Origin: Pseudomonas sp. S30
GTDB lineage: Bacteria; Pseudomonadota; Gammaproteobacteria; Pseudomonadales; Pseudomonadaceae
Assembly: GCF_016518545.1 (NCBI RefSeq)
Contig: NZ_JACVTO010000003.1
Span: 248,001 to 312,000 of the forward strand
Reading direction: 5' to 3'
DNA: 64,000 nucleotides
Position 1 is the first letter of the stretch. Each line of letters begins with the position of its first letter. Position numbers and translations under genes: made by a program. Below the pieces are notes generated by a model. It searched no databases. It was not told the DNA's origin and saw nothing but the letters and a program-made list of their open reading frames with translations. Shown in pieces: positions 37,368-48,472 of this stretch.

Positions 37368-38155
37368 GCCAGACCCCGGAACATGACCAGCCGATGCCGC
37401 TGGTTTCGCACCTGACCGAACTGCGTACCCGCCTGCTGCGCTGCGTCGCGGTCATTTTCCTGATCTTCGCCGGGCTGTTCTCCTTCGCCCAGCAGATCTA
37501 CACCCTGGTCTCGGCGCCGCTGCGCGAGCACCTGCCGGCCAACGCAACGATGATCGCCACCGACGTGGCCTCGCCGTTCCTCACGCCGTTCAAGCTGACC
37601 ATGATCGTGTCACTGTTCCTGGCCATCCCGGTCATCCTGCAACAGGTGTGGGGGTTCATCGCGCCAGGGTTGTATCGGCATGAAAAGCGCATCGCCATTC
37701 CCCTGCTGGTGTCGAGCATCATCCTGTTCTATGCCGGCATGGCCTTCGCTTACTTCCTGGTGTTTCCGCTGATCTTCGGCTTCTTCGCCAAAGCCACGCC
37801 GGAGGGCGTGTCGATGATGACCGACATCGCCAGCTACCTCGATTTCGTCATGACCCTGTTCTTCGCCTTCGGCGTGGCCTTCGAAATCCCGGTGGCGGTG
37901 GTCCTGCTGGTGTGGATCGGCGTGGTCGACGTCAAGTACCTGAAGAAGATCCGTCCCTACGTGATCATCGGCTGCTTCGTGGTCGGCATGATCCTCACCC
38001 CGCCGGACATCTTCTCCCAGACCCTGCTGGCGGTGCCCATGTGGCTGCTGTTCGAGATCGGCGTGCTGTGTGGCGGGTTGATCCGCAAGCGCAGCCACGA
38101 ACCGCAAGACACCGCGAACGACCACGACGACCAGCCACCAGCGACCCGCGCGTGA
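37364..38155 (+). CDS. tatC: Twin-arginine translocase subunit TatC
   Basis: This 263-residue inner-membrane protein has six helices. TatC landmarks are [17 protein letters not shown] at the N-terminus (signal-recognition surface), [34 protein letters not shown] sequence ([17 protein letters not shown]) and [20 protein letters not shown]. The C-terminal 20 residues are a charged tail. It overlaps the start of the next gene by four bases. Confidence 0.96.
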   Translation: MSQTPEHDQPMPLVSHLTELRTRLLRCVAVIFLIFAGLFSFAQQIYTLVSAPLREHLPANATMIATDVASPFLTPFKLTMIVSLFLAIPVILQQVWGFIAPGLYRHEKRIAIPLLVSSIILFYAGMAFAYFLVFPLIFGFFAKATPEGVSMMTDIASYLDFVMTLFFAFGVAFEIPVAVVLLVWIGVVDVKYLKKIRPYVIIGCFVVGMILTPPDIFSQTLLAVPMWLLFEIGVLCGGLIRKRSHEPQDTANDHDDQPPATRA

Positions 38156-38859
38156 ACCTGCTGCTGCTCGAAGAGGCCGATTTCGTCGCGGCCGACCGCG
38201 TGGTGCTCGGCGACCGACGCCTGACCCACATGCAGCAGATCCACCGCGTGGCGGTGGGTGATCGCCTGCGGGTCGGGTGCATCGACGGCCTGATGGGACA
38301 GGCCGAAGTGCTGAGCCTGACGGCGGCCCACGCCGAGCTGAGGGTGGCGTTCGACCAGCCGCCGCCGGCCAAGCTGCCGCTCACCCTGGTGCTGGCCGTG
38401 CCGCGCCCGAAGATGCTGCGCCGGCTGTTCCAGACCATCGCCACCCTCGGCGTGCCGCGCCTGATCCTGATCAACAGCTACAAGGTCGAGAAGAGTTTCT
38501 GGCAGACCCCCTTCCTGCACCCGGACAGCATCCGCGAAAACCTGATCCTGGGCCTGGAGCAGGCCCGCGACACGGTGTTGCCGGACATCGTCATCGAGAA
38601 GCGCTTCAAGCCTTTCGTCGAAGACCGCCTGCCGGCCATCGCTGCCGGCACCCTGGGCCTGGTCGGCCATCCCGGGCCGTACCCGGCCTGCCCGCGTGCC
38701 GTGGCGACGCCGGTGACCCTGGCGATCGGCCCGGAGGGTGGCTGGATCCCCTATGAAGTGGATCTGCTGGCCAAGGCCGGGTTGGCACCGGTCCAGCTCG
38801 GCGAGCGCATCCTGCGGGTCGAAACCGCCGTGACCGCCCTGCTATCCCGTATCTTCTGA
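38152..38859 (+). CDS. Second RsmE-family rRNA methyltransferase-like protein
   Basis: This 235-residue SPOUT protein starts at GTG 38152, overlapping the tatC stop (GTGA). It keeps the RsmE knot motifs [15 protein letters not shown] and [16 protein letters not shown], and an N-terminal PUA-like region ([17 protein letters not shown]). The middle differs from the classical enzyme: [20 protein letters not shown] replaces the KATELG helix. With rsmE at 8325-9044 the genome has two family members. This one may be the non-canonical paralogue with another target, or redundant. Confidence 0.85.
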   Translation: MNLLLLEEADFVAADRVVLGDRRLTHMQQIHRVAVGDRLRVGCIDGLMGQAEVLSLTAAHAELRVAFDQPPPAKLPLTLVLAVPRPKMLRRLFQTIATLGVPRLILINSYKVEKSFWQTPFLHPDSIRENLILGLEQARDTVLPDIVIEKRFKPFVEDRLPAIAAGTLGLVGHPGPYPACPRAVATPVTLAIGPEGGWIPYEVDLLAKAGLAPVQLGERILRVETAVTALLSRIF

Positions 38860-38883
38860 CTGGCCAGTCGCTGGAATAAATCG

Positions 38884-38910
38884 TCAAGTTTCTCCCGCAT
38901 TGGCCGATGG
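38884..38910 (+). promoter_or_regulatory. FliA (sigma-28) promoter for the first chemoreceptor
   Basis: TCAAGTTT (38884-38891), an 11-base spacer and GCCGATGG (38903-38910) closely match the flagellar sigma factor consensus TAAAGTTT-N11-GCCGATAA. It lies 56 bp before the receptor start, as expected for a chemotaxis gene. Confidence 0.75.
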
Positions 38911-38966
38911 GCTAGACAACGCCAATAACAACCCAGGCAGGGTCCCGTGTCCAGTTGGAGGACGTC

Positions 38967-40883
38967 ATGTTCGCAAAGGTTGCCCAATCGCTGGGAAACA
39001 TCAGTGTCAGCCGCAAGCTCACTGCGGGCTTCGGCCTGGTCCTGCTCCTGACCCTGGCCATCGCCGCCACCGGCTGGCGCGGCATGGACAGCGTGATCGA
39101 CCGTGGCGACAAGCTCGGCAACATCTCGCTCATCCTGGCCAACGCCCAGGACCTGCGCATCGCTCGCCAACGCTACGACCGTGAGCGCGACGACGCCTCG
39201 GCCGGCCTGCTGCAGAAATCCATCGATCAGCTCAGTGACCAGGTCGAGAAGATGGCCAAGCGCATCGAGCAGCCGGCAGACCAGCAGCGCCTGGAGCAGC
39301 AACGCCAGGCGCTGGTCGAATACCGCAAGGCCCAGGCCGATCTCATCCAGGCCGAACAACGCCGTCAGGCCGCCAGAGGCATGCTCGGCGACAGCGCCGA
39401 CAAGGCCGCCGCGCTGATCGATCAGGTGCAGCAGCGCCTGCTCCAGGGCGGCGACATCAACCAGTACCAGCACATCGTGCAGGCCAGCGCGCTGCTGCAA
39501 CAGGCCCGCTTCCAGGTACGCGGCTACACCTACAGCGGCAAAGCCGAGTTCCAGCAGACCGCCTTGCAGGCCATCGACCAGTCACTGGCGGTGCTCAAGG
39601 CCCTGCCGGCACAGGTAGCCCCCGAATACGCCGCCAGCATCGATGACTCGGCCACGGCCATGGCGGCGTATCGCGATGCGGTGAACCAGGTGGGCGTGGC
39701 CCAGGAAGCGGCGAACCAGGCCTTGCAGCGCATGCTCACCCAGGACCGGTCGATCAGCGACATCGGCCAGCAGATGACCGCCTCGCAGACCCTGGTGCGT
39801 GACGAAGGCGCCCGCCAGGCCAAGGCCTTGCTGGGCCTGGCCACCGTACTGGCGTTGCTGCTGGGCCTGATCGCCGCCGTGGCCATCACCCGGCAGATCG
39901 TCGCGCCGCTGCGTCGCACGCTGGCGGCGGCCGAGCGCGTGGCCAGCGGCGACCTCGCCGTCGAAGCGCCAGTGCAGCGCCGTGACGAGCTGGGCCAGTT
40001 GCAAGCCAGCATGCAGCGCATGACCCAGGGCCTGCGCGAACTGATCGGCGGCATAGGGGATGGGGTGACGCAGATCGCCAGCGCCGCCGAACAGTTGTCG
40101 GCGGTGACCGGGCAGACCAGCGCCGGGGTCAACAATCAGAAGGTGGAGACCGACCAGGTGGCCACCGCCATGAACGAAATGACCGCCACCGTGCAGGACG
40201 TGGCGCGCAATGCCGAGCAGGCCTCCGAGGCGGCGATGATGGCCGATCAGCAGGCCCGCGAGGGCGACCGGGTAGTGGCCGAGGCCATCGCCCAGATCGA
40301 ACGGCTGGCCGTCGAGGTGGGGCACTCCAGCGAGGCGATGGGGCAACTGCGCACCGAGAGCGACAAGATCGGCAGCGTGCTCGACGTGATCAAGGCCGTG
40401 GCCCAGCAGACCAACCTGCTGGCGCTCAACGCCGCCATCGAGGCAGCGCGCGCCGGCGAAGCCGGGCGTGGATTCGCCGTGGTCGCCGACGAAGTGCGCA
40501 GCCTGGCCCAGCGCACCCAGCAGTCCACCGAGGAAATCGAAGAGCTGATCGCCGGCCTGCAAAGCGGCACACAGCGGGCGTCCAGCGTGATGGACAGCAG
40601 TCGCACCCTGACCGACAGCAGCGTCGAGCTGACCCGGCGAGTCGGCACCTCGCTGGAAACCATCACCCGTACCGTGTCGACCATCCAGTCGATGAACCAG
40701 CAGATCGCCACGGCGGCCGAGCAGCAGAGCGCGGTGGCCGAGGAGATCAACCGCAGCGTGATGAACGTGCGGGACATTTCCGACCAGACCTCGGCGGCCA
40801 GCGAGGAAACGGCCAGCTCCAGCGTCGAGCTGGCGCGCCTGGGGACGCACCTGCAAGGGCTGGTGGCACGGTTCAGGCTGTGA
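38967..40883 (+). CDS. Methyl-accepting chemotaxis protein
   Basis: This 638-residue chemoreceptor has a first membrane helix at about 19-38, a periplasmic ligand domain of about 240 residues that is almost all helical, a second helix near 280-300, HAMP, and a cytoplasmic hairpin with the standard tip ([20 protein letters not shown]). The long helical ligand domain fits a helical bimodular (HBM) or related four-helix type, as in organic-acid receptors of P. putida; this is inference and the ligand is unknown. ATG at 38967 has GGAGG six bases upstream; the ATG at 38955 would precede that site. Confidence 0.92.
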   Translation: MFAKVAQSLGNISVSRKLTAGFGLVLLLTLAIAATGWRGMDSVIDRGDKLGNISLILANAQDLRIARQRYDRERDDASAGLLQKSIDQLSDQVEKMAKRIEQPADQQRLEQQRQALVEYRKAQADLIQAEQRRQAARGMLGDSADKAAALIDQVQQRLLQGGDINQYQHIVQASALLQQARFQVRGYTYSGKAEFQQTALQAIDQSLAVLKALPAQVAPEYAASIDDSATAMAAYRDAVNQVGVAQEAANQALQRMLTQDRSISDIGQQMTASQTLVRDEGARQAKALLGLATVLALLLGLIAAVAITRQIVAPLRRTLAAAERVASGDLAVEAPVQRRDELGQLQASMQRMTQGLRELIGGIGDGVTQIASAAEQLSAVTGQTSAGVNNQKVETDQVATAMNEMTATVQDVARNAEQASEAAMMADQQAREGDRVVAEAIAQIERLAVEVGHSSEAMGQLRTESDKIGSVLDVIKAVAQQTNLLALNAAIEAARAGEAGRGFAVVADEVRSLAQRTQQSTEEIEELIAGLQSGTQRASSVMDSSRTLTDSSVELTRRVGTSLETITRTVSTIQSMNQQIATAAEQQSAVAEEINRSVMNVRDISDQTSAASEETASSSVELARLGTHLQGLVARFRL

Positions 40884-40943
40884 AACGCAGCGCCTAGGAA
40901 GCTTCACGCTGCACTAGAGGACTTTTCCCACGCCAATCACAGG

Positions 40944-40971
40944 TCGAGTCCCACGAGCCTCCTGCCGATGA
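40944..40971 (+). promoter_or_regulatory. Possible FliA promoter for the second chemoreceptor
   Basis: TCGAGTCC (40944-40951) and GCCGATGA (40964-40971) are separated by 12 bases. They resemble the sigma-28 consensus with one extra spacer base. Weaker than the site upstream of the first receptor. Confidence 0.45.
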
Positions 40972-41034
40972 GCAGAAGAGCCATACTGGCAAATGACCAG
41001 CATGGCCTTTCTCTCATATGGACGGAGACTCGCC

Positions 41035-42978
41035 ATGTTCGGACCCCTCAATCGCCGCCTGGACAACCTCAGCGTCCGGCTCAAGCTCACCCTCGGCTTC
41101 GCCGTGGTCCTGCTGCTCACCCTGGCCACCACCGTGACCGGCTGGCGGGCACTGGACGGCGCCATCAATCGCTCGCAGCAGCTCAGCGAGATCGTGCGCA
41201 TCAACGACCTGACCAAGGACCTGCGCGCTGAACGCATCACTTTCCGGGTGCTTTCCGACGACACCAGCAAGGCGCGTATCGAACAGATCCTGGAGCAGTT
41301 GCAGGGGATGTTCACCTTGCTCCAGCAGCGCAGCAGCGTCGAGGATTCGCGCCAGTTGCTCACCGAGAAGCTGCAGCAGTTGCAGCGGCTGCGCCAGGCC
41401 TTCACCGAGCTGCTCGGCGTGGTGCGCGAGCGCGCCGAGCTGCGCAGCACGCTACAGGCCCGGGTGCGGACCCTGGCCGACGCCATCGACGAGCTGCAGA
41501 CCCAGGCGCTGCTTAAACTGCCGGCCGATGGCCAGCAGCAGGGGCTGCTCAACCTGATGGACACCCTCACCCGTCAGGTCGACAGCGCCAGCCAGCAGAG
41601 CCTGGTGCCGGCCTACACCTTCTCGCCCATAGAGGACTTCGCCAAGGTCGGCGACCAGCCCCTGGACGCTGCCAGGACCAGTCTGGAGCAGATGCTCGCC
41701 GCTCTCGCGCCACTGGGGCTGCCTGCCGATCTGATGGACCGACCCAAACTCGCCCTGGGCCAGTACCGCGCCAGCCTGGAGCAGTACCGCCAGGTCGCGA
41801 TCCAGGCCGAGCGCCTGCAGAACAGCATGGAGGCGATCGGCAACGACCTGCGTGCTGCCAGCGTGACCCTCGCCGAGCACAAGGTCGAGCAGCGTGACCA
41901 GGAAGCCTTGGCCGCCCACTCGCTGCTCACCGCCGTCGCGCTGTTGGCCCTGGTGGTTGGCGTGCTGGCCGCGTGGCTGATCACCCGGCAGATCACCCTG
42001 CCCCTGCGCCAGACCCTGGCCCAGGCCGCACGCATCGCCCGCGGCGACCTGAGCCAGGTGCACAGCGTGCAGCGCCAGGACGAGCTGGGCCAGTTGCAGG
42101 CCAGCATGCAGGAGATGACCCAGAGCCTGCGCCAGCTCATCGGTGGCATCGACCAGAGTGTCGGCCACTTGTCCCACGCCGCGACGCAACTGGCCGGTGC
42201 CAGCGCCGACACCCTGGAGCGCATCACCCAGCAGCGCGAGGAGACCGACCAGGTGGCCACGGCCATGAACCAGATGAGCGCCACGGTGCAGGAGGTGGCG
42301 CAGAACGCCGAGCATGCTTCGCTGGCCGCCACCGACGCCGACCAGCAGGCGCAGGTGGGCGATCAGGTGGTGGGCGAGGCGATTGCGCGGATCGAGCAGT
42401 TGGCCCTGCAGATGGACCGCTGCCTGCGCTCCATGCAGCACCTGGCCGGGGAAAGCCAGCGTATCGGCAGCATTCTCGATGTGATCAAGTCGGTCTCCGA
42501 GCAGACCAACCTGCTGGCGCTCAACGCCGCCATCGAGGCCGCGCGCGCCGGCGAAGCGGGTCGTGGTTTCGCCGTGGTCGCCGATGAAGTGCGTGGCCTG
42601 GCCCAGCGCACGCAGCAGTCCACCGAGGAAATCGAGCACCTCATCGAAAGCCTGCACCAGGGCACCGACGAGGTCACCTCACTGCTCGACAGCAGCCGCA
42701 CCCTCACCGAACAGAGCGTGGAACTGAGCCGCCGCGCCGGCGACGCACTGGGCCAGATCACCCGCACGGTGTCGAACATCCAGGGCATGAACCAGCAGAT
42801 CGCCACCGCCAGCGAGCAGCAGAGCGTGGTCGCCGAGCAGATCAACCGCAGCGTGATCAGCGTGCGCCAGGCGTCGGATCACACCAGCACGGCCAGCGAG
42901 CAGACGGCCAGTTCCAGTGGCGAACTGGAGCAGCTGGGGCAGCAACTGCGCGGGATGGTGGGGCGATTCAACCTGTAG
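41035..42978 (+). CDS. Methyl-accepting chemotaxis protein, tandem paralogue
   Basis: This 647-residue chemoreceptor has the same plan as its upstream neighbour: a membrane helix at about 20-40, a long helical periplasmic domain (about 245 residues), a second helix near 300, HAMP, and a signalling hairpin with the tip [20 protein letters not shown]. The cytoplasmic halves of the two proteins are very similar and the periplasmic halves diverge. This suggests tandem duplication followed by a change of ligand. ATG at 41035 follows GGAG, and the gene has its own weak FliA-like promoter. Confidence 0.92.
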   Translation: MFGPLNRRLDNLSVRLKLTLGFAVVLLLTLATTVTGWRALDGAINRSQQLSEIVRINDLTKDLRAERITFRVLSDDTSKARIEQILEQLQGMFTLLQQRSSVEDSRQLLTEKLQQLQRLRQAFTELLGVVRERAELRSTLQARVRTLADAIDELQTQALLKLPADGQQQGLLNLMDTLTRQVDSASQQSLVPAYTFSPIEDFAKVGDQPLDAARTSLEQMLAALAPLGLPADLMDRPKLALGQYRASLEQYRQVAIQAERLQNSMEAIGNDLRAASVTLAEHKVEQRDQEALAAHSLLTAVALLALVVGVLAAWLITRQITLPLRQTLAQAARIARGDLSQVHSVQRQDELGQLQASMQEMTQSLRQLIGGIDQSVGHLSHAATQLAGASADTLERITQQREETDQVATAMNQMSATVQEVAQNAEHASLAATDADQQAQVGDQVVGEAIARIEQLALQMDRCLRSMQHLAGESQRIGSILDVIKSVSEQTNLLALNAAIEAARAGEAGRGFAVVADEVRGLAQRTQQSTEEIEHLIESLHQGTDEVTSLLDSSRTLTEQSVELSRRAGDALGQITRTVSNIQGMNQQIATASEQQSVVAEQINRSVISVRQASDHTSTASEQTASSSGELEQLGQQLRGMVGRFNL

Positions 42979-42994
42979 CGCTCGCTGTCGGAGA

Positions 42995-43023
42995 GCCCGC
43001 TCCCGGAGAGGGTGGGAGCGGGC
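42995..43023. terminator. Stem-loop between convergent genes
   Basis: GCCCGCTCCC (42995-43004) pairs perfectly with GGGAGCGGGC (43014-43023) around nine bases. It lies between the second chemoreceptor and the ABC ATPase gene. It resembles Pseudomonas REP sequences and may act as a bidirectional terminator. Confidence 0.55.
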
Positions 43024-43060
43024 CTGTAGCCGCGGGATCAGCGGCGAAGCGCACGGGCGC

Positions 43061-43795
43061 TCAAAGCACCTGGCGCAGGAACGCCTGGGCGCGCGGATCC
43101 CGCGGTGCGGCGAAGAACGCTGCCGGGGCGGCATCCTCCAGCAGCTTGCCGTGGTCGAAGAACAGCACGCGGTCGGCCACCTCGCGGGCGAAGCCCATTT
43201 CATGGGTCACGCAGACCATGGTCATGCCCTCCTGGGCCAGGGTCTTCATCACGTCCAGCACTTCACCGACCATCTCCGGGTCGAGCGCCGAGGTGGGCTC
43301 GTCGAACAGCATGACCTTCGGATCCATGGCCAGGGCGCGGGCGATCGCTACCCGCTGCTGCTGGCCGCCGGACAAGCGCGACGGATACTCGTTGGCCTTC
43401 TGGGCGATACCGACCTTCTCCAGCAAGGCGCGTGCCTTGGCCTCGCGGTCGGCCTTGCTGCGCTTGCGCACCACCTTCTGCGCCAGGCACAGGTTTTCCA
43501 GCACGGTCATGTGCGGGAACAGGTTGAAATGCTGGAACACCATGCCCACTTCGCGGCGATAGGCATTGATGTCGGTCTTCGGGTCTTCCAGGCGCAGGCC
43601 ATCGATGGCCACCTGGCCCTCGTCGAAGTGCTCCAACCCATTCAAGCAGCGCAGGAAGGTCGACTTGCCCGAACCGGACGGGCCGAGCACCACCACCACT
43701 TCGCCCTTGGCCACCTGGGTGCTCACCTGATCCACCGCGCGCACCACCTGGCCGCGGGTGTCGAAGACTTTCAGCAGGTCACGGACTTCAATCAC
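43061..43795 (-). CDS. Polar amino acid ABC transporter ATPase
   Basis: This 244-residue ABC ATPase of the GlnQ/GltL class has Walker [10 protein letters not shown], the Q loop [20 protein letters not shown] (20 residues), the signature [15 protein letters not shown], Walker [16 protein letters not shown] and the switch [17 protein letters not shown]. It powers import with the permease and binding protein that precede it. The GTG at 43795 is preferred to the TTG at 43804, because GGAGG sits 10 bases before the GTG but overlaps the TTG. It overlaps the permease end by 8 bp. Confidence 0.93.
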   Translation of the reverse strand: MIEVRDLLKVFDTRGQVVRAVDQVSTQVAKGEVVVVLGPSGSGKSTFLRCLNGLEHFDEGQVAIDGLRLEDPKTDINAYRREVGMVFQHFNLFPHMTVLENLCLAQKVVRKRSKADREAKARALLEKVGIAQKANEYPSRLSGGQQQRVAIARALAMDPKVMLFDEPTSALDPEMVGEVLDVMKTLAQEGMTMVCVTHEMGFAREVADRVLFFDHGKLLEDAAPAAFFAAPRDPRAQAFLRQVL

Positions 43796-44750
43796 TTTGC
43801 GCAAGCCTCCGCTCGAGCCGGCTGGCGATGTGCGACAGCGGCAGGTTGATCAGCAGGTACAGCCCGGCCACGCAGAACCAGATCTCGAAGGTGGAAAAGG
43901 ACGTGGTGATGGCCTCGCGACCACTCTTGGTCAGTTCGGTGATGGCGATCACCGACACCAGCGAGGTGTCCTTGACCAGGCTGATGAACTGCCCGGCCAG
44001 CGGTGGCAGCACGCGCTTGAACGCCTGCGGCAGAATCACGTGGCGCATCGACTGACCGGCATTGAGGCCCAGCGAGCGGGCCGCCTCGTTCTGGCCCTTG
44101 GCGATGGACTGCACGCCCGCACGCACGATCTCGGCCACGTAGGCGCCGGTGAACAGCGCCAGCGCCGCCACCCCGGCGAATTCGCGGGACAGGTTGAGCA
44201 CCGTGCCGATGAAGAAGTAGAAGATGAAGATCTGCACCAGCAGCGGCGTGCCGCGCACCAGCTCGACGTAGACGGTGGACAGGTCACGCAGGGTCGGGTT
44301 GCTGGACAGCCGGCACAGGCCGGCGAACAGGCCGATCAGCAGCCCCAGCGCGCCAGAGGCCATGGAGATCCATAACGTGGTCCACAAACCCCAGGCCAAT
44401 GGACCGGCCGCCCAGTGACGGGTGACGCCGATCTGGTCGCCCTCGGAGACGTCGTCGCCACGGCTCAGTTGCAGGCTGTCCTTGGCCACCTCCAGCACCT
44501 GCTGCTCGCCGCCCTCGGTCTTGAGGGTGACCCACGCCTGATCGCCGGACACCACGATGTCCTCGACCGTGCCGTAGTCGGTGGCCCGTTGCACGTCCTC
44601 GGCCTGGAAGGCGAAATACTGAGGGACGCGGTTCCAGCGCCACTCATAGGAAATCATCGACGTGGCCAGGTACAGGCTGCACGCCAGTCCCACCAGGACC
44701 AGCGCGGTGAGCGCATGCCAGGGCCACTGGGGTTTGTTGTGTTTGATCAC
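43788..44750 (-). CDS. Polar amino acid ABC transporter permease
   Basis: This 320-residue HisM/GlnP-type permease has an N-terminal helix (about 14-32), then a periplasmic or loop region of about 90 residues. The core follows with the EAA-type loop [20 protein letters not shown]. Sequence such as [20 protein letters not shown] is typical of glutamate/aspartate systems. The GTG at 44750 ([11 protein letters not shown]) gives a sensible N-terminus. It lies 121 bp downstream of the binding-protein gene, with a large hairpin between them. Confidence 0.92.
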   Translation of the reverse strand: MIKHNKPQWPWHALTALVLVGLACSLYLATSMISYEWRWNRVPQYFAFQAEDVQRATDYGTVEDIVVSGDQAWVTLKTEGGEQQVLEVAKDSLQLSRGDDVSEGDQIGVTRHWAAGPLAWGLWTTLWISMASGALGLLIGLFAGLCRLSSNPTLRDLSTVYVELVRGTPLLVQIFIFYFFIGTVLNLSREFAGVAALALFTGAYVAEIVRAGVQSIAKGQNEAARSLGLNAGQSMRHVILPQAFKRVLPPLAGQFISLVKDTSLVSVIAITELTKSGREAITTSFSTFEIWFCVAGLYLLINLPLSHIASRLERRLAQSD

Positions 44751-44786
44751 GGGGGTACTCCGCACAGCACCGAGCGGCCAGCACGA

Positions 44787-44845
44787 GCGGCAAGCGACGA
44801 GAATGCGCACTGCGCTGCAGTGAGCGCGTTCCCGTGGCTTGCCGC
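44787..44845 (-). other. Long intercistronic hairpin between binding protein and permease genes
   Basis: GCGGCAAGC (44787-44795) pairs with GCTTGCCGC (44837-44845). Inside lies a second stem around GCT (ACTGC/GCAGT, extended by GCGC on both sides with a bulge). Such hairpins often stabilise the upstream message or reduce readthrough, so the binding protein is made in excess over the permease. Confidence 0.6.
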
Positions 44846-44871
44846 CGGTAGCTAGCCGCCGGTATCTGGGT

Positions 44872-45672
44872 TTATTCCATTTCCTTGAGCCAGTCGGTCT
44901 TCTTGAACCACTTGTCGTGGATTCGATCGTAGGTGCCGTCGTGCTTGATCTGGTGCAGGAAATTGTTGATGAAGTTGATGCTGTCGTAGTCGCCCTTCTT
45001 CAGCCCGAACGCCAGCGGCTCGTAGGTGAAGGGTTCCTCCAGGTAGACCAGCTTGCCGGCGCCGGCCTTGTTCACCGCCACCACGTTGTACGGCGCGTCG
45101 TAGACGAAGGCGTCGGCCTTGCCGTTGACCACGTCCATCACCGCTTCCTGCTCGTTGTCGTAGCCGTGGTACTTGGCCTTGGCGATCAGCTTCTTGGCGA
45201 CCATCTCACCGGTGGTGCCCAGCTTGGAGGTGAGGCGGTACTTCTCGTCGTTCAGGTCCTTGTACGACTTGATCTCGCCTTGCAGCTCCTTGCGGATCAG
45301 CAGGGTCTGGCCGACCACGATGAAGGGTTCGCTGAAGTTCAGGCGCAGGTTGCGTTCCTGGGTCAGGGTCATGCCACTGCCGATCATGTCGAACTTGTCG
45401 GTCAGCAGGGCCGGGATGATGCCGTCGTAGGCGGTGGACACGGTTTCGAGCTTGACGCCCATGGACTTGGCCATGGCCTTGAGGATGTCCACCTCGAAGC
45501 CGATGATCTCGCCACGCTTGTTGGTCATCTCGAACGGCATGTAGGTCGGGTCCATGCCCACGCGCAGCGTACCGCGCTTGACCGCTTCGTCGATGGCACC
45601 GGCCTGGGCGGCCGAGACTGCCACCAGCGCCGTGACGCCGAGCAGGATGCGCGACAGGTATTTCTTCATCAT
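44872..45672 (-). CDS. Polar amino acid ABC transporter binding protein
   Basis: This 266-residue periplasmic binding protein has a signal peptide ending SAAQA, then GAIDEAVKRGTLRVGMDPTY and the family 3 signature GFEVDILKAMAKSMGVKLE. The ligand loops are NFSEPFIVVGQTLLIRK, KLGTTGEMVAKKL and DAFVYDAPYNVV. It is likely specific for a polar or acidic amino acid; the exact ligand cannot be told. ATG codons at 45672 and 45669 are both possible, after AGGGGAC. It heads the operon to the permease and ATPase. Confidence 0.92.
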   Translation of the reverse strand: MMKKYLSRILLGVTALVAVSAAQAGAIDEAVKRGTLRVGMDPTYMPFEMTNKRGEIIGFEVDILKAMAKSMGVKLETVSTAYDGIIPALLTDKFDMIGSGMTLTQERNLRLNFSEPFIVVGQTLLIRKELQGEIKSYKDLNDEKYRLTSKLGTTGEMVAKKLIAKAKYHGYDNEQEAVMDVVNGKADAFVYDAPYNVVAVNKAGAGKLVYLEEPFTYEPLAFGLKKGDYDSINFINNFLHQIKHDGTYDRIHDKWFKKTDWLKEME

Positions 45673-45830
45673 CACCAAGTCCCCTAGCAGGAAGTTCGCA
45701 GAATCTTGTTGTGTGCAGGGCCAGGCTGGCCGCGGCGTTATGTCGGGACGGATGCTAACGCATGCACGGCCTGGGACCTAGAGCCATTGGGGGACTTTGT
45801 TGGCCAAAATGAACCCTGGGGGTGAAAAGC

Positions 45831-45890
45831 TTCGCGGGTGAACCCGCGCCTGCAGGACAGTACGTCTGCAGAAGCCGGTTCACCCGCGAA
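45831..45890. repeat. REP-type inverted repeat pair
   Basis: TTCGCGGGTGAACC (45831-45844) and GGTTCACCCGCGAA (45877-45890) are a perfect 14-bp inverted pair flanking a 32-base centre with CTGCAG on each side. The wording matches the Pseudomonas REP family (head-to-head pair, REPIN-like). It lies between the binding-protein gene start and the opgH stop and may end opgH transcription. Confidence 0.75.
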
Positions 45891-45898
45891 AGGGACGA

Positions 45899-48472
45899 TC
45901 AGGCGCCGACGAGCGTCGGCTGTCCCTCGCCTTCGGGCTGCAAGGGTAGCAGCGGCGCGTGCGGATCGTTGGCGATCGAACCGCGCCAGGCCTTGATCCA
46001 CGCCTCGTGACCCTCGGCCCACACCTGCTCGTGCAGGCGCGACAGTGCCACCGGGTCGCTCAGCAATGCCAGGCGGGTGCCACTGTCGATGCCCTTGGGC
46101 CCCGCTTCCAGCGCCTTGGCGATGCGCTCGGCACGCAGCGTCTCGATCGCTTCGGCCTTGCCGTGGCGCGCCGTGCCCATGGCGCACGCCAGGGCGTTCT
46201 GGCGCGGATCGACCACCGCCCGGACGAAGCCGTCACGCAGGGCGTGCCAGCGGTTCTCGTGGGTGTACTGGTCGGTGGCCAGCAGTTCGTGCGGGGTGGC
46301 GTATTCCTCGGGAATGAGGAACAACTGCTCGTCCTTGGCCGCCAGGCCCAGGCGCACGCGGCTGGAAATCACCGACACCGGGATCGACAACAGCAGGGAG
46401 CCGACGATAGGCGCCAGCCACCACAGGAAGCTGGGGTTCAGCCAGGCCACCAGGGCGGCCCAGGCAAAGCCCAGCAGGGTCTGCGGACCATGGCGGCGCA
46501 CCGCTTCGCTCCACGGTGTGGAGTCGTCGTCACGCTGGGGCGAGTTCCAGGTCGCCGCCCAGCCCAGGAACGCAGCCAGGACGAAGCGGGTGTGGAAGAT
46601 CATCCGCACCGGCGCCAGCAGCATGGAGAACAGCATCTCCAGCAGCATCGACAGCGTGACCTTGATACGTCCGCCGAACTCCGTCGCGCCCTTGGCCCAG
46701 ATCAGGATGACGCTGAGCAGCTTGGGCAGGAACAGCAGCACGATGGTGGTGGAGAACAGCGCGATGGCCTTTTCCGGGTGCCATTGCGGCCACAGCGGGT
46801 ACAACTGGAACGGCTCGATGAAGTACTGCGGCTCCATCAGCGTGTTGGTCGCCAGCAGCGCTGTGGACAACACCAGGAACAGGAACCACAGCGGCGCCGA
46901 CAGGTACGACATCACCCCGGTTAGGAACACCGCACGGTGAACCGGGTGCATGCCCTTGACCAGGAACAGGCGGAAGTTCATCAGGTTGCCGTGGCACCAG
47001 CGACGGTCACGCTTGAGTTCGTCGAGCAGGTTCGGCGGCAGCTCTTCGTAGCTACCCGGCAGGTCGTAGGCGATCCACACGCCCCAGCCGGCACGGCGCA
47101 TCAGCGCGGCTTCGACGAAGTCGTGGGACAGGATCGCACCGGCGAAGGCGCCCTTGCCCGGCAACGGCGCCAGGGCGCAGTGCTCGATGAACGGCTGCAT
47201 GCGGATGATCGCGTTGTGGCCCCAGTAGTGCGATTCGCCCAGCTGCCAGAAGTGCAGGCCGGCGGTGAACAGCGGGCCGTACACGCGGGTGGCGAACTGC
47301 TGCATGCGCGCATACAGGGTGTCCATGCCCGAAGCCCGTGGCCCGGTCTGGATGATGCCGGCGTCCGGATTGGCCTCCATCAGGCGCACCAGGCTGCTCA
47401 GGCATTCGCCGCTCATCACGCTGTCGGCGTCGAGCACCACCATGTACTTGTATTCGCCACCCCAGCGACGGCAGAAGTCGTCGAGGTTACCGCTCTTGCG
47501 CTTGACCCGACGCCGGCGACGGCGATAGAAGATGCGCCCGAAGCCCTTGGCCTCGCGACACACTTCCAGCCAGGCCTGCTGCTCGGCCACGGCGATGTCG
47601 GTGTCGTTGGTGTCGCTGAGCACGAAGAAATCGAAGCGATCCAGGTTGCCGGTGGCGGCCACCGACTCGAAGGTCGCGCGCAGTCCGGCGAATACGCGAG
47701 GCACGTCTTCGTTGCAGATCGGCATGACGATCGCGGTGCGCGCATCGGCGGCGATCGGCTCATTGCCGGCGCTGCTGCCGGAAATCTTGTACTTGTCGCG
47801 GCCGGTGAGCAGTTCCAGGAAGCCCATCAGCGCGGTCCAGAAGCCGGCCGACACCCAGCAGAACAGGATGCCGAACAGGATCAGGATCGAGGTCTGCAAC
47901 GCGTAGGGCCAGACCTGCACCACGGTGTCCCAGATCGGCTGGTTGACCACTTCGTCGAAGTCGACGAACGACCAGCCCTGATACGGCAGGATGCCCTTCA
48001 TGTACCAGCCAGCCACCAGCGTCTGGCCGATCATCAGCAGCAGCAGGATGTAGCGGCGCATCGAACCCACCCAGCGCCAGCGCGCCGGCGGCAGCTCACG
48101 CTTGGGCGGCTGCGGGGCGTTGGTGCGGCCGGTCAGGCGGCGCCAGATGCGCACCAGCACGTTGGTGCGCCAGGGTTCGGGCAACACCCGGGTGCGCTTG
48201 ATGGGCGGGGCGATCTTCAGGCTCAGGCGGCCTTCGGCGTCGACGCCGAGCATCTGCGCCTCCTCCAGCTCCGCGGCACTGCCGACGGTCAGGCGCGGGC
48301 CCACCGACGCCTGTACGGCGTCGCTGGGGTTGGTGTGCGGCTGCGCCGACAGGCGCTGATGCAGCTCGCTGAAGGACGAGCAGCTGGCGAGCTCCGCGCG
48401 CTGCTCATCGCTCAGTGGGAGGTGGGCCAGGTACTCGCCGAGCGACTCCAGCCTTGCGTTGGGATTACTCAT
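45899..48472 (-). CDS. opgH: Glucans biosynthesis glucosyltransferase H
   Basis: This 857-residue inner-membrane GT2 enzyme builds the beta-1,2 backbone of osmoregulated periplasmic glucans from UDP-glucose. It has about eight membrane helices. The cytoplasmic glycosyltransferase domain shows [13 protein letters not shown], the DxD region [11 protein letters not shown] and the product-site motif [13 protein letters not shown]. The ~130-residue N-terminal region is cytoplasmic. It overlaps opgG by 8 bp, the standard opgGH arrangement. Confidence 0.96.
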   Translation of the reverse strand: MSNPNARLESLGEYLAHLPLSDEQRAELASCSSFSELHQRLSAQPHTNPSDAVQASVGPRLTVGSAAELEEAQMLGVDAEGRLSLKIAPPIKRTRVLPEPWRTNVLVRIWRRLTGRTNAPQPPKRELPPARWRWVGSMRRYILLLLMIGQTLVAGWYMKGILPYQGWSFVDFDEVVNQPIWDTVVQVWPYALQTSILILFGILFCWVSAGFWTALMGFLELLTGRDKYKISGSSAGNEPIAADARTAIVMPICNEDVPRVFAGLRATFESVAATGNLDRFDFFVLSDTNDTDIAVAEQQAWLEVCREAKGFGRIFYRRRRRRVKRKSGNLDDFCRRWGGEYKYMVVLDADSVMSGECLSSLVRLMEANPDAGIIQTGPRASGMDTLYARMQQFATRVYGPLFTAGLHFWQLGESHYWGHNAIIRMQPFIEHCALAPLPGKGAFAGAILSHDFVEAALMRRAGWGVWIAYDLPGSYEELPPNLLDELKRDRRWCHGNLMNFRLFLVKGMHPVHRAVFLTGVMSYLSAPLWFLFLVLSTALLATNTLMEPQYFIEPFQLYPLWPQWHPEKAIALFSTTIVLLFLPKLLSVILIWAKGATEFGGRIKVTLSMLLEMLFSMLLAPVRMIFHTRFVLAAFLGWAATWNSPQRDDDSTPWSEAVRRHGPQTLLGFAWAALVAWLNPSFLWWLAPIVGSLLLSIPVSVISSRVRLGLAAKDEQLFLIPEEYATPHELLATDQYTHENRWHALRDGFVRAVVDPRQNALACAMGTARHGKAEAIETLRAERIAKALEAGPKGIDSGTRLALLSDPVALSRLHEQVWAEGHEAWIKAWRGSIANDPHAPLLPLQPEGEGQPTLVGA

